The notes: generated by a model from the sequence alone, not told the origin. A stretch of DNA of 64,000 bases from Janibacter endophyticus (GCF_016888335.1 NZ_JAFEJG010000004.1:1984001-2048000); one strand, 5' to 3'. Positions 30,458 through 38,418 are shown, numbered from the stretch's first letter. Translations and numbers: made by a program.

Positions 30458-31763
30458 GCCGCAGGAGGACCTTCGCCCCGAACTCGAGGGACTCGGTCGG
30501 CACCCGCTCGTCGATCCCGTGGAACATCGGGGCGAAGTCGAGGTCGGCCGGCAGCCGCAGCGGCGCGAAGCCGTAGCCGACGATCCCCAGCATCGACAGC
30601 GCCTTGTTGTCGGTGCCGCCGGAGAGGCAGTACGGGAGGATCTCTGCGCCGGGGTCCTCCGAGCGCAGCGCCTCCTTCATCCGCTCGACGAGCTCCCCGC
30701 CGAAGGGAGAGTCCAGGGCGATGTCGCGGTGCTCCACCTCGACCCGTACCTTGTCGCCGGCGAGCTCACGGATCGTCTCCATGAGCTGCTCCTCGTGGCC
30801 GGGCAGGAATCGGGCGTCGAGCGCCGCGGACGCGGTCTGCGGGATGACGTTGTGCTTGTAGCCGCCCTCGAGCATCGTGACGTTGGCCGTGTCCTGGAGG
30901 GTGCCGCGCACGAAGCCCTGCGCGCCGCCGAGGTGGTCGAGCAGCTCGTCGAGGTCCTCGTCGCTGTAGCCGACACCGGTGATCTCGCTCAGCCCGTCGA
31001 GCAGCTCGCGCACCGACGCGATGTACTCCCGCGGCCACTTGTGCGCGTTGATCCGGCCGATCGCCTCGGCGAGGTGGACGATCGCGTTGTCGTCCGTCGG
31101 GACGGACCCGTGCCCGGCGCGACCCTCGGCGTGGAGGCGCAGCCAGGCGATGCCCTTCTCGGCGGTCTGGAGCAGGTAGGCCCGCTTCTCGCCGCCCTCC
31201 TTCGTCGGGACGGTCACGCTGTAGCCGCCGACCTCGCTGATCGCCTCGGTCACCCCGTCGAAGACCTCGGGGTGCTCCTTGACCATGAAGTGGCTGCCGA
31301 AGTCACCACCGGCCTCCTCGTCGGCGAAGAAGACGACGACGAGGTCGCGGGGTGGCACCGTGCCCGTCCGTGCGAGATGGCGCACGCAGGCGAGGATCAT
31401 CGCGTCCATGTCCTTCATGTCGACGGCGCCGCGGCCCCACACGCAGCCGTCCTTGATCTCACCGGCGAAGGGGTCGACGCTCCAGTCCGCCGCGTCGGCG
31501 GGGACGACGTCGAGGTGCCCGTGGATGCAGAGGGCCCCGCGCTCGCGGTCGGCACCGGGGATCCGGACGGTCACGCTCACCCGTCCCGGGGCGGACTCGT
31601 AGGTCTGCGGCTCGAGCCCCACCTCGCGCAGCCGCTCGGCGACGTAGGCCGCCGCCTCACGCTCGCCCGGACCCTCGCGGTCGGGCCCGTAGTTCGTCGT
31701 GTCGATCCGGATGAGCTCCTGGCAGAGCCGGACGACCTCGTCCTGCGGCGCGGTGATCTCCAT
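30441..31763 (-). CDS. M20/M25/M40 family metallo-hydrolase (peptidase/deacylase)
   Basis: 440 residues. Dinuclear zinc hydrolase of the ArgE/DapE/aminoacylase fold: first metal motif LCIHGHLDVVP, bridging aspartate motif WGRGAVDMKDMDA, catalytic Glu motif FFADEEAGGDFG, and a distal HGIDERV histidine. A dimerisation (lid) domain sits in the middle (AEGRAGHGSVP). ATG 31763 follows TACAGT by 7 bases; two GTG codons upstream are less likely. Specific substrate (peptide or N-acyl amino acid) unknown. Confidence 0.9.
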   Translation of the reverse strand: MEITAPQDEVVRLCQELIRIDTTNYGPDREGPGEREAAAYVAERLREVGLEPQTYESAPGRVSVTVRIPGADRERGALCIHGHLDVVPADAADWSVDPFAGEIKDGCVWGRGAVDMKDMDAMILACVRHLARTGTVPPRDLVVVFFADEEAGGDFGSHFMVKEHPEVFDGVTEAISEVGGYSVTVPTKEGGEKRAYLLQTAEKGIAWLRLHAEGRAGHGSVPTDDNAIVHLAEAIGRINAHKWPREYIASVRELLDGLSEITGVGYSDEDLDELLDHLGGAQGFVRGTLQDTANVTMLEGGYKHNVIPQTASAALDARFLPGHEEQLMETIRELAGDKVRVEVEHRDIALDSPFGGELVERMKEALRSEDPGAEILPYCLSGGTDNKALSMLGIVGYGFAPLRLPADLDFAPMFHGIDERVPTESLEFGAKVLLRLIETC

Positions 31764-31770
31764 GACGGCC

Positions 31771-31776
31771 ACTGTA
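31771..31776 (-). promoter_or_regulatory. -10 box of the M20 hydrolase gene (leaderless)
   Basis: TACAGT on the minus strand, 7 bases before ATG 31763. Confidence 0.45.
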
Positions 31777-31804
31777 GACACGCGACGGATCCACCCCTTC
31801 GTTC

Positions 31805-31818
31805 CTACCGACGGGTAG
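31805..31818. promoter_or_regulatory. 14-bp interrupted palindrome CTACCGACGGGTAG (copy 1)
   Basis: Arms CTACC/GGTAG around GACG. An identical 14-mer occurs upstream of fabG at 45313-45326. Here it lies between the M20 gene promoter and a TACCCT -10 box of the decayed transporter. Probable operator of one regulator. Confidence 0.6.
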
Positions 31819-31827
31819 CCCTGCGCC

Positions 31828-31833
31828 TACCCT
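31828..31833 (+). promoter_or_regulatory. -10 box upstream of the decayed BASS transporter
   Basis: TACCCT, 7 bases before an ATG at 31841 that now opens a frame with no transporter sequence; likely the ancestral promoter. Confidence 0.4.
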
Positions 31834-31840
31834 CCCGCCC

Positions 31841-32378
31841 ATGGACTCGTCACTGTGCTCGCCGTCGGCTTCATGCTCCTGGCGGCCTCCCCCGGCGGGA
31901 CCACGGCCAACCTCTACAGCCACCACTTCCGCGGCGACGTGGCGCGCAACAGGCCATCGGCATGGCCGTTCGGCACCGCTCGGCCGCGTTCGCGGAGCGG
32001 ATGGACAAGCCGGTGCGCATCGCCTCGGCGATCTTCCTCGTCCTCGTCATCGCCGGCGCGATGCTCGGTGAGAAGGACAGCATCGGCGGCTACATCAAGG
32101 ACGTCGGCCTCATCAGCGTGCTCTTCTGCGCCATCTCGCTGACCGTCGGCTACATCGTGCCCAAGGTGCTCGGCATGACCCACCCTGAGGCGCTCGTGTC
32201 CGGCTTCGAGATCGGGCTGCACAACAGCACGCTCGCCATCACCGTCGCGCTCACGGTCCTCGACTCCGCGCAGATGGCGGTACCCCCGGCCGTCTACGGC
32301 ATCGCGATGTTCTTCCTCGCCGCGGCCTTCGGCGCGATCATGAGCCGCCGCGGCGACCGCACCGTCAGTTCGGGCTGA
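31841..32378 (+). pseudogene. Remnant of a bile acid:sodium symporter (BASS) family transporter
   Basis: Two pieces of a BASS protein lie in different frames. The first (from about 31850) reads LAVGFMLLAASPGGTTANLYSHHFRGDVA, a hallmark of the family core; the second (from about 31955 to the TGA at 32378) reads the family C-terminus, with IASAIFLVLVIAGAMLG, LISVLFCAISLTVGYI and IGLHNSTLAITVALTVL. The N-terminal third and part of the middle are missing and the frame shifts between the pieces. A promoter and ATG remain. It cannot make a working ~300-residue transporter. The last 14 bases overlap the convergent LON-domain gene. Confidence 0.82.
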
Positions 32379-33030
32379 CCTCACCCCGGGGTCCGGCGAC
32401 GGCCCCGAACGTCGCGATGATGGCGTTCTCCCGCTGCACGAGCGCGAGGGCCGCCCGGATCCGGGCCGTCGTCCCGCCCGCCTCCAGGACCCGCTGCCGG
32501 TCGCGCAGGCCCATCGGCATCGCGTCGACGACCTGGGCCGCCACCCGCTCCTCGGGTCCGGGGATGTCGGTCTCGGGAGCGCCGACCGCCCGTCGGTAGG
32601 TGACGAAGGCGGAGACGAGCCGCTCCGCAGCGCGGCGGGTCTCGACCGGCTTCTCCCCGTCCGTCTCGTCGAGCACGGTGACCTCGGCCGTCGGGTAGGG
32701 CCGGCCGACGTCGACGAGCGCGTCGAGGTGGAAGCGCTCGGTGCCCACGACGACGAGCCGGTACACCGGCCGACCCTGGGGCCGGACGACCTCGGCGGCG
32801 TGGATCCGGGCGAGGCACCCGACCGGGTAGAGATCGCTCGCCTGGCCCGGACCGACCTCGTGACCACGCCGGATCGCGACGATCCCGAAGACCCGGGCGA
32901 GCGGCTCGAGCTCACGCAGGTCCATGAGCAGCTGGACGTAGCGCGGCTCGAAGATCTGCATCTGCAGCGGCGCCCCCGGGAGCAGGACGGCTCCCAGCGG
33001 GAAGACCGGCAGGACGGGCATGTCGGCCAT
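32365..33030 (-). CDS. LON peptidase substrate-binding domain protein
   Basis: 221-residue stand-alone Lon N-terminal domain without ATPase or protease parts. It begins MADMPVLPVFPLGAVLLPGAPLQMQIFEPRYVQL, the typical LON-SB start, with a C-terminal helical bundle. Starts at 33045 (GTG), 33030 (ATG) and 33021 (ATG) are all possible; I choose 33030. Role unknown; in the family, possibly substrate recognition or an adaptor. Confidence 0.88.
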   Translation of the reverse strand: MADMPVLPVFPLGAVLLPGAPLQMQIFEPRYVQLLMDLRELEPLARVFGIVAIRRGHEVGPGQASDLYPVGCLARIHAAEVVRPQGRPVYRLVVVGTERFHLDALVDVGRPYPTAEVTVLDETDGEKPVETRRAAERLVSAFVTYRRAVGAPETDIPGPEERVAAQVVDAMPMGLRDRQRVLEAGGTTARIRAALALVQRENAIIATFGAVAGPRGEVSPN

Positions 33031-33040
33031 CCTGGCGGAT

Positions 33041-33070
33041 TTCACCGTCCCGCGGGGCGCGTGCTAAGTT
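33041..33070 (+). promoter_or_regulatory. Putative promoter of tRNA-Leu
   Basis: TTCACC (33041-33046) and TAAGTT (33065-33070) separated by 18 bases; the mature tRNA begins 45 bases further on. Confidence 0.4.
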
Positions 33071-33115
33071 TTCTCCTCGGTGCACGGCCCTCCCTGGGTC
33101 GGACATCGGTACCTC

Positions 33116-33201
33116 GTCCGGGTGGCGGAATTGGCAGACGCGCTAGCTTGAGGTGCTAGTGCCCGTATTAGGGCATGGGGGTTCAAGTCCCCCCTCGGAC
33201 A
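33116..33201 (+). tRNA. tRNA-Leu (anticodon GAG)
   Basis: 86-base class II tRNA with a long variable arm. Acceptor GTCCGGG pairs with CTCGGAC (one G-T pair), followed by discriminator A. The anticodon stem CTAGC/GCTAG encloses loop TTGAGGT, anticodon GAG (33150-33152), which reads CTC and CTT. T arm GGGGG-TTCAAGT-CCCCC. The 3' CCA is not encoded. Followed at once by a strong hairpin terminator. Confidence 0.95.
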
Positions 33202-33206
33202 CAGAT

Positions 33207-33246
33207 CGGCGAAGGCCCCGAACCGCATGGTTCGGGGCCTTCGCCG
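33207..33246 (+). terminator. Terminator of tRNA-Leu
   Basis: Perfect inverted repeat with 18-base arms (CGGCGAAGGCCCCGAACC and its complement) and a GCAT loop, starting 6 bases after the tRNA. No T-tract. It may also serve the convergent gene ending at 33265. Confidence 0.8.
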
Positions 33247-33264
33247 TGCTCGGGAGCCGGGGGC

Positions 33265-33612
33265 TCAGCCGCGGATGGTGTCCCGGCTGTTGCTCGGGTC
33301 ACGCCGCTCCATGACCTTGCGGAGCTGGCGGACGGCCAGGTCGCTGACCTCGTTGAGGGCGTCGCGCAGCTCGACCTCCGAGGAGGCGGCGACGACCTTC
33401 GGCAGCCCGTGGACGGTGACCTCCAGGGTGGTGCGCGGGTCGGCGGAGTCGCGGTCCTTGACGCTCAGCTCGGCGTCGGCCTGCTCGCGCAGCTGCCCGA
33501 GGCGACCGATGATCTCCTGCATCGTCTCCGCGACGAGCGCCCGGTCGGACTCACCCACTCCCCCGGCGAGACGGATGTCCTCAGCGGTGAAGGTGCTGGT
33601 TGCGTCGCTCAT
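33265..33612 (-). CDS. Conserved small protein, possibly HPF/RaiA-like
   Basis: 115 residues, soluble, charged. The C-terminal half (TLEVTVHGLPKVVAASSEVELRDALNEVSDLAVRQLRKVMERR) has the beta-helix pattern and HGLP motif of ribosome hibernation/RaiA-like proteins, but the usual N-terminal part is shorter. ATG 33612 with GGAG upstream. Transcribed toward the tRNA terminator, alone. The 117-base gap to the next gene (33613-33729) holds its ribosome site and the HipA-like gene promoter. Assignment is tentative. Confidence 0.6.
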   Translation of the reverse strand: MSDATSTFTAEDIRLAGGVGESDRALVAETMQEIIGRLGQLREQADAELSVKDRDSADPRTTLEVTVHGLPKVVAASSEVELRDALNEVSDLAVRQLRKVMERRDPSNSRDTIRG

Positions 33613-33717
33613 GGTGGCGCTCCTCGTCGTCGAGTGGGTCGAGCGACCGAGGTGCTTCCCAGCAGCTCACCTCCACCCTATGCCGCCCCATCTCCCAGGA
33701 GGCGCCGGGGTCCGACG

Positions 33718-33723
33718 TAGGCT
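33718..33723 (+). promoter_or_regulatory. -10 box of the HipA-like gene (leaderless)
   Basis: TAGGCT, six bases, GTG at 33730. Confidence 0.55.
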
Positions 33724-33729
33724 GCCGCC

Positions 33730-34506
33730 GTGCTCCCCCACGTCACCGCGACCCGCTACGCGGTCCCCCTGCGCGAAGGGGGATCCATGCCCGGTCTCGT
33801 CGAGGCCGACGACCTCGGGATGTACGTCGTCAAGATGCGTGGGGCCGGCCAGGGCCTCAAGGTCCTCGTCGCCGAGGTCATCGTCGGCGAGATCGGCCGA
33901 GCCCTGGGCATCGCGGTCCCCGACCTCGTGACCGTCGGCCTCTCCCGCGAGATCGCCCGCTTCGAGGCCGACGAGGAGGTTCAGGACCTGCTCACCGCCT
34001 CCGTCGGGCTCAACCTCGGCATGGACTACCTGCCGGGGGCGTTCGGCTACGACGGCTCGCGGCCCGCACCCGCCGACGTCGCGGACGCCATCGTCTGGCT
34101 CGACGCCTTCACCGCGAACGTCGACCGCACCTGGTCCAACCCCAACCTGCTGCTCTGGCACGACCGGGTCTGGGCCATCGACCACGGTGCGGCGCTGTGG
34201 TTCCACCACGGCTGGGTACGCAAGGCACCCAGTGCCGAGCGCTTCGCGGCGCAGCCCTTCGACGCCTCGACCCACGTCCTGCGCGACCTCACGTCGGACG
34301 TCGGGGCCTTTCACGGCCGGGCCGTCGACGTCCTCGACGAAGGGGTGGTCCGCGGGGTCGTCGACATCGTCCCGGACGAGTGGCTGGAGAGTGACGAGGA
34401 CGGGGTGCACCTGCCGTCGCCGGACGCCGTCCGCGAGGCATACGTCGAGCACCTCCTCGCCCGGCTCGCCAGCCCGGCTGCCTGGCTGCCCGGGGGTCGA
34501 CGATGA
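33730..34506 (+). CDS. HipA-like family kinase
   Basis: 258 residues, shorter than classical HipA (about 440). An N-terminal ATP-lobe-like part with VVKMRGAGQGLKVLVAEVIVGEIGRALG precedes the catalytic region DAFTANVDRTWSNPNLLLW (candidate catalytic Asp) and VWAIDHGAALWFHH (candidate metal-binding Asp). GTG 33730 follows TAGGCT by six bases. The downstream DUF3037 gene overlaps by 4 bases (ATGA). No HipB-type DNA-binding partner is encoded nearby. Target unknown. Confidence 0.85.
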   Translation: MLPHVTATRYAVPLREGGSMPGLVEADDLGMYVVKMRGAGQGLKVLVAEVIVGEIGRALGIAVPDLVTVGLSREIARFEADEEVQDLLTASVGLNLGMDYLPGAFGYDGSRPAPADVADAIVWLDAFTANVDRTWSNPNLLLWHDRVWAIDHGAALWFHHGWVRKAPSAERFAAQPFDASTHVLRDLTSDVGAFHGRAVDVLDEGVVRGVVDIVPDEWLESDEDGVHLPSPDAVREAYVEHLLARLASPAAWLPGGRR

Positions 34507-34883
34507 CCGCGCAGACCTACCAGTACGTCGTCCTGCGGTGCGTGCCGCGGGCCGAGCGTGAGGAGTTCGTCAACGTCGGCGTCGTGCTGCGCTGCCAGGC
34601 CGCCGACTACCTCGGCGCCGGCTTCGACGTCGACGCGTCACGGCTGCGGGCGCTCGCCCCCGACCTCGACGTCGAGGCGGTCCGCGCGTCGCTGCGCACC
34701 TTCTGCGAGATCACCCAGGGCCGCAGCGGCGGAGGGCTGCCCGACCTGCCCGACGACGGCCGCCGCTTCGGGTGGCTCAGTGCACCCAGGTCCACCGTCG
34801 TGCGCCCCGGTCCTGTCCACACCGGCCTGACGACCGACCCCGCCGCAGAGCTCGAGCGCCTTCTCGACCGACTCGTGCGCTGA
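34503..34883 (+). CDS. DUF3037 family protein
   Basis: 126 residues, starting MTAQTYQYVVLRCVPRAEREEFVNVGVVL, the DUF3037 signature. Start overlaps the HipA-like gene stop by 4 bases, so the two are translated together; this HipA-like/DUF3037 pairing recurs in bacteria. Function unknown. It could be a partner, inhibitor or substrate of the kinase (inference). Confidence 0.87.
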   Translation: MTAQTYQYVVLRCVPRAEREEFVNVGVVLRCQAADYLGAGFDVDASRLRALAPDLDVEAVRASLRTFCEITQGRSGGGLPDLPDDGRRFGWLSAPRSTVVRPGPVHTGLTTDPAAELERLLDRLVR

Positions 34884-34888
34884 GGTCG

Positions 34889-34894
34889 TAGGGT
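34889..34894 (+). promoter_or_regulatory. -10 box of the PEBP gene (leaderless)
   Basis: TAGGGT, six bases, ATG at 34901. Confidence 0.55.
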
Positions 34895-34900
34895 CGGGAC

Positions 34901-35461
34901 ATGGACATCGACAGCCGTCCCACCGCCCCCGACCCGTACTCCCTCCTGCCGGAGGTGCCCTCCTTCGAGGTGACGAGCGAGAGTTTCACCGACGGAGCGG
35001 CGCTGTCCGAGACCCACGTCTTCGACGACTGGGGATTCAGCGGCGAGAACCGCAGCCCGCAGCTCTCGTGGAGCGGCGCCCCGGAGGGGACGAAGAGCTT
35101 TGCCGTCTCCTGCTTCGACCCGGACGCCCCCACGCCGGCCGGCTTCTGGCACTGGACCGTCGTCGGCATCCCCGCCGACGTCACCGAGCTCGCCGAGGAT
35201 GCGGGCCACGAGGGGGGCGAGGGGCTCCCCGCCGGTGCCTTCATGACCGCCACCGACTACGGCACCAAGGCCTTCGGTGGCGCCGCTCCCCCGGAGGGCG
35301 ACCGGCCGCACCGCTACGTCTTCGCCGTGCACGCCCTCGACGTCGAGCCCGACGGCCTGCCGATCGACGACTCGGTCTCGTGCACGGTCGCGGCCTTCAA
35401 CTACCTCGGCCAGACGATCGCCCGCGGTGTCATCACCGGGACGTACGAGAACAAGGGCTGA
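34901..35461 (+). CDS. YbhB/YbcL family PEBP (Raf kinase inhibitor-like) protein
   Basis: 186-residue phosphatidylethanolamine-binding-protein fold. Motifs: [31 protein letters not shown] (anion-pocket DPDAP), [12 protein letters not shown], and [12 protein letters not shown]. No signal peptide, so probably cytosolic. Bacterial members have no settled function. It converges on the SpoU methylase gene, with only 3 bases between stops. Confidence 0.93.
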   Translation: MDIDSRPTAPDPYSLLPEVPSFEVTSESFTDGAALSETHVFDDWGFSGENRSPQLSWSGAPEGTKSFAVSCFDPDAPTPAGFWHWTVVGIPADVTELAEDAGHEGGEGLPAGAFMTATDYGTKAFGGAAPPEGDRPHRYVFAVHALDVEPDGLPIDDSVSCTVAAFNYLGQTIARGVITGTYENKG

Positions 35462-35464
35462 CGG

Positions 35465-36280
35465 TCAGCCACCGCGCACCCGCAGGGCCCAGGCCGCCAC
35501 CGCGCTCGCCGCCGCCGCGTTGAGCGAGTCCACGCCGCCCTCCATGGGGATGGTGACGGTGACATCGGCCTGGGCCAGGGTGCGCCGCGAGAGCCCGTCC
35601 CCCTCGGTGCCGACGACGAGCGCGAGCCGCTCCGGCGGGTCCCCGGCGAGGTCGTCGAGCGAGACCGCGTCGTCGGCCAGCGCGAGGGCGGCCACCGTCA
35701 TGCCGAGCGCCTGGAGGGTGGCCACGTCCGCCGGCCACCGCTCGAGCCGGGTCCACGGGACCTGGAAGACCGTCCCCATGGAGACCCGCACCGACCGGCG
35801 GTAGAGCGGGTCGGCGCAGCGGGGCGTCACGAGCACGGCGTCGACCCCGAGCGCCGCCGCGGAGCGGAAGACCGCCCCCACGTTGGTGTGGTCGACGAGG
35901 TCCTCGAGGACGAGCACCCGCCGCGCGTCAGCGCATACCTCCGCGACGCTCGGCAGCTCGGGCCGGTGCATCGAGGCCAGCGCCCCACGGTGGAGGTTGA
36001 AGCCGGTGATCCCCGCGACGACCACCGGGTCACCGACGTACACCGGCGCCCCCTTCGCCTCCACCATCTCGATGACGTCCGCGAGGTCCTCCAACCACCG
36101 CGGCGACATGAGGAGCGAGCGTGGCTCGTGACCGGCCGCCAGCGCCCGGCGGATGACCTTCTCGGACTCGGCGAGGTAGAGACCGCCCTCGGGCTCGAGC
36201 ACGCGCCGCAGCGCGACGTCGGTGAGGCCGACGTAGTCGCGCAGCCGCGGGTCTGACGGATCGGAGATCTCGAGAGGCAC
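35465..36280 (-). CDS. TrmH/SpoU family RNA 2'-O-methyltransferase
   Basis: 271 residues. N-terminal substrate-binding domain (LYLAESEKVIRRALAAGHEPRSLL) followed by the SPOUT knot with motif 1 VLVLEDLVDHTNVGAVFRSAAALGV, motif 2 LALVVGTEGDGLS and motif 3 IPMEGGVDSLNAAAASAVAAW. Methylates ribose 2'-OH of rRNA or tRNA; the exact site cannot be told. GTG 36280 lies six bases after TAGGCT. Confidence 0.93.
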   Translation of the reverse strand: MPLEISDPSDPRLRDYVGLTDVALRRVLEPEGGLYLAESEKVIRRALAAGHEPRSLLMSPRWLEDLADVIEMVEAKGAPVYVGDPVVVAGITGFNLHRGALASMHRPELPSVAEVCADARRVLVLEDLVDHTNVGAVFRSAAALGVDAVLVTPRCADPLYRRSVRVSMGTVFQVPWTRLERWPADVATLQALGMTVAALALADDAVSLDDLAGDPPERLALVVGTEGDGLSRRTLAQADVTVTIPMEGGVDSLNAAAASAVAAWALRVRGG

Positions 36281-36286
36281 CGCGGC

Positions 36287-36292
36287 AGCCTA
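36287..36292 (-). promoter_or_regulatory. -10 box of the SpoU methylase gene (leaderless)
   Basis: TAGGCT on the minus strand, six bases before GTG 36280. Confidence 0.5.
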
Positions 36293-36400
36293 GTGCGCGC
36301 TCAGCGCCATCGTCCGGCGACGAGGAAGACCGCGAGCGTCGCCCGCACCCGCGCCCAGCAGGACCGCGACCCCGAGCACGAGGAGCGCCGGGCGCGTCAC
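36290..36400 (-). pseudogene. Small one-helix membrane ORF coupled to the TauE gene, apparently frameshifted
   Basis: A GTG at 36400 overlaps the TauE stop (GTGA). It reads MTRPALLVLGVAVLLGAGAG, a membrane helix, then becomes an unlikely Arg-rich tail up to a TAG at 36290. One base over, the sequence continues hydrophobically as ATLAVFLVAGRWR and stops at TGA 36301. Deleting one G near 36345 would restore a ~32-residue single-helix protein. So this is a broken small gene, a programmed shift, or a base-call error. Confidence 0.4.
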
Positions 36401-37170
36401 GGGAAGAAGACCATCTTGACGATGCCCACGACACCGATGACGACGATGACGGCCCGTAGGACGTCCGGCGGCAGGCGCCGGCCCACGCGCGCGCCGATGA
36501 CCCCGCCGAGGAGGGCGCCCGTCCCGACCATCAGGGCGACCGGCCACGAGACGAGCTCGGGCGAGACGATGATGAAGACGAGCGAGCCCACGGCGTTGAC
36601 GACCATCCCGAGGACATTCTTGATCCCGTTGAGCCGCTGGATCGGCTCGGTGCTCAGCGTGCTCAGCAGCCCCATGAGGATGACTCCCTGGGCAGCCCCG
36701 AAGTAGCCGCCGTAGACCCCCGCGACGAGCACACCGGCCATGAGCGCGACGACGTGCCAGGCGGGGTCGGGAGAGCCCTCGACGTGGTGCCGGCGCGCCC
36801 ACGCCTGGATGCGGGGCCCGAGGATCACGAGGAGGACGCCGAGCCCGATGAGCACCGGCACGACCGCCTCGAAGGCCTCCGGCGGCAGCCACAGCAGCAG
36901 GAGGGCGCCGGTCACGGCACCGAGCAGCGACATCGGGACGAGCCGGGCGACGAAGCGCCCCGCACCCTTGAGCTCAGGCAGGTAGCCCCACGTGCCCGTG
37001 ATCCCGCCGGCGACGAGCCCGACCGAGTTCGACACGTTCGCCGTCACGGGCGGCACGCCGAGTGCGAGGAGGGTGGGGAAGGTGACGAGGGTGCCGGAGC
37101 CCACGACGGTGTTGATCCCGCCCGCCCACACGCCTGCTACGACGACGAGCAGCACCTCCCACCACGACAC
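36397..37170 (-). CDS. TauE/SafE family sulfite/anion exporter-like membrane protein
   Basis: 257 residues with eight or so hydrophobic segments in two repeats, each with the family's Gly/Asn-rich motif (VWAGGINTVVGSGTLVTFP and VAGVYGGYFGAAQGVILMGLL). These proteins carry sulfite, sulfoacetate or related anions out of the cell; substrate here unknown. GTG 37170 follows TAGGCT by six bases, and both sit inside a 15-bp inverted repeat. A coupled small membrane ORF follows. Confidence 0.9.
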   Translation of the reverse strand: MSWWEVLLVVVAGVWAGGINTVVGSGTLVTFPTLLALGVPPVTANVSNSVGLVAGGITGTWGYLPELKGAGRFVARLVPMSLLGAVTGALLLLWLPPEAFEAVVPVLIGLGVLLVILGPRIQAWARRHHVEGSPDPAWHVVALMAGVLVAGVYGGYFGAAQGVILMGLLSTLSTEPIQRLNGIKNVLGMVVNAVGSLVFIIVSPELVSWPVALMVGTGALLGGVIGARVGRRLPPDVLRAVIVVIGVVGIVKMVFFP

Positions 37171-37200
37171 CCGGTCAGCCTAGGTGGCTGACCGGGTGTC
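37166..37200 (-). repeat. 15-bp inverted repeat over the TauE promoter and start / terminator of the SPFH unit
   Basis: Arms GACACCCGGTCAGCC and its complement around TAGGT. It begins 16 bases after the stop of the SPFH gene, so it can act as that unit's terminator. It also contains the TauE -10 box (TAGGCT, 37177-37182) and the GTG, so it could act as a regulatory site as well. Confidence 0.7.
37177..37182 (-). promoter_or_regulatory. -10 box of the TauE gene (leaderless)
   Basis: TAGGCT on the minus strand, six bases before GTG 37170, within the inverted repeat. Confidence 0.45.
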
Positions 37201-37215
37201 GCCGGAGGGGGTTCC

Positions 37216-38418
37216 TCAGAGCGAGGTGCGCGGCGGCTCCGGCGGGGTCTGCGGACCGTCGGCGACCGGCGGGAGGACGGGCGGCGTGGGGGGCACGACG
37301 TCCTCGACCTGCGGCGCGGCGACCGGGTCGGCCTCCGGCATGCGGGGCCGCTCCTGGGAGGGCTGGACCCGGCTCGTCGGGGTCGCGTGCTCGCTCGCCT
37401 CACGGCTGGCCTGGCCGGCCTGGCCGCGGGCCTCCTTGAGGGCCTCGGCGGGGTCCTCCAGCGAGGTCTCGGCGAAGGCGTTGTCGATCGGGCCCTCGGG
37501 CACGACCCAGGCGTCGTCGTCACCGCCGCCGTCGGGTCCCCCGTCGCCCTTCCCGAGCATGCCGCCCATCGCCTTGAGGGCGTCGGTGAGCTCCGAGGGG
37601 ATGATCCACATCTTGTTGCTGTCACCGCGGGCGATCTGCGGCAGGACCTGCAGGTACTGGTAGGCGAGCAGCTTCTGCGTCGGCCTGCCACGGTGGATCG
37701 CGTCGAAGACCTGCTGGATGGCCCGGGCCTGGCCCTGGGCCTCGAGGATGCGGGCCTGGGCCGAACCCTCGGCACGCAGGATCTGGCTCTGCTTCTCACC
37801 CTCGGCCGTGAGGATCGCGGACTGCTTGGTGCCCTCGGCGTTGAGGATCGCCGCACGGCGGTCCCGCTCGGCCTTCATCTGCTTCTCCATCGACTCCTGG
37901 ATGGAGAAGGGCGGGTCGATCGCCTTGAGCTCGACCCGGTTGACGCGGATGCCCCACCGGCCGGTCGCCTCGTCGAGCGCCCCGCGGAGCTGGGCGTTGA
38001 TCTGGTCACGGCTCGTCAGGGTCTGCTCGAGGTCGAGCGAGCCGATGACGTTACGCAGCGTCGTCACGGTGAGCTGCTCGATGCCCTGGATGAAGTTGGC
38101 GATCTCGTACACCGCGCTCTTGGCGTCGATCACCGTGTAGTAGATGACGGTGTCGATGTTGACGACGAGGTTGTCGCTCGTGATCACCGGCTGCGGCGGG
38201 AAGCTCACGACCTGCTCACGGAGGTCGATGTTGGCCCGCACCTTGTCGACGAACGGGATGAGGATGTGGATGCCGCCCTCGAGCGTGCGGGAGTAACGAC
38301 CGAGGCGCTCGATGATCAGCGCGGTCTGCTGCGGCACGATGCGTACCGTCTTGAAGAGGATGACCAGCGCGAACAACACCAGCGCGGCCAGGAAGATGAG
38401 GATGCCGAGGCCCTCCAT
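37216..38418 (-). CDS. SPFH/Band 7 (stomatin/flotillin-like) membrane protein
   Basis: 400 residues. One N-terminal membrane helix (about 4-24), then an SPFH domain (VRIVPQQTALIIERLGRYSRTLEGG ... LREQVVSFPPQPVIT), an alanine/glutamate-rich coiled-coil region (about 180-240) and a long Pro/Glu-rich tail (about 285-400) unlike the core. Proteins of this type form membrane-organising rings. It follows nfeD by 62 bases; SPFH/NfeD pairing is a known functional unit. ATG 38418 has AAGGAC upstream. Confidence 0.92.
   Translation of the reverse strand: MEGLGILIFLAALVLFALVILFKTVRIVPQQTALIIERLGRYSRTLEGGIHILIPFVDKVRANIDLREQVVSFPPQPVITSDNLVVNIDTVIYYTVIDAKSAVYEIANFIQGIEQLTVTTLRNVIGSLDLEQTLTSRDQINAQLRGALDEATGRWGIRVNRVELKAIDPPFSIQESMEKQMKAERDRRAAILNAEGTKQSAILTAEGEKQSQILRAEGSAQARILEAQGQARAIQQVFDAIHRGRPTQKLLAYQYLQVLPQIARGDSNKMWIIPSELTDALKAMGGMLGKGDGGPDGGGDDDAWVVPEGPIDNAFAETSLEDPAEALKEARGQAGQASREASEHATPTSRVQPSQERPRMPEADPVAAPQVEDVVPPTPPVLPPVADGPQTPPEPPRTSL

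Noticed and set aside
33730-34883. Classical HipBA toxin-antitoxin module
   Set aside because: No HipB-like helix-turn-helix gene, and the kinase is of the short HipA-like type paired with DUF3037.
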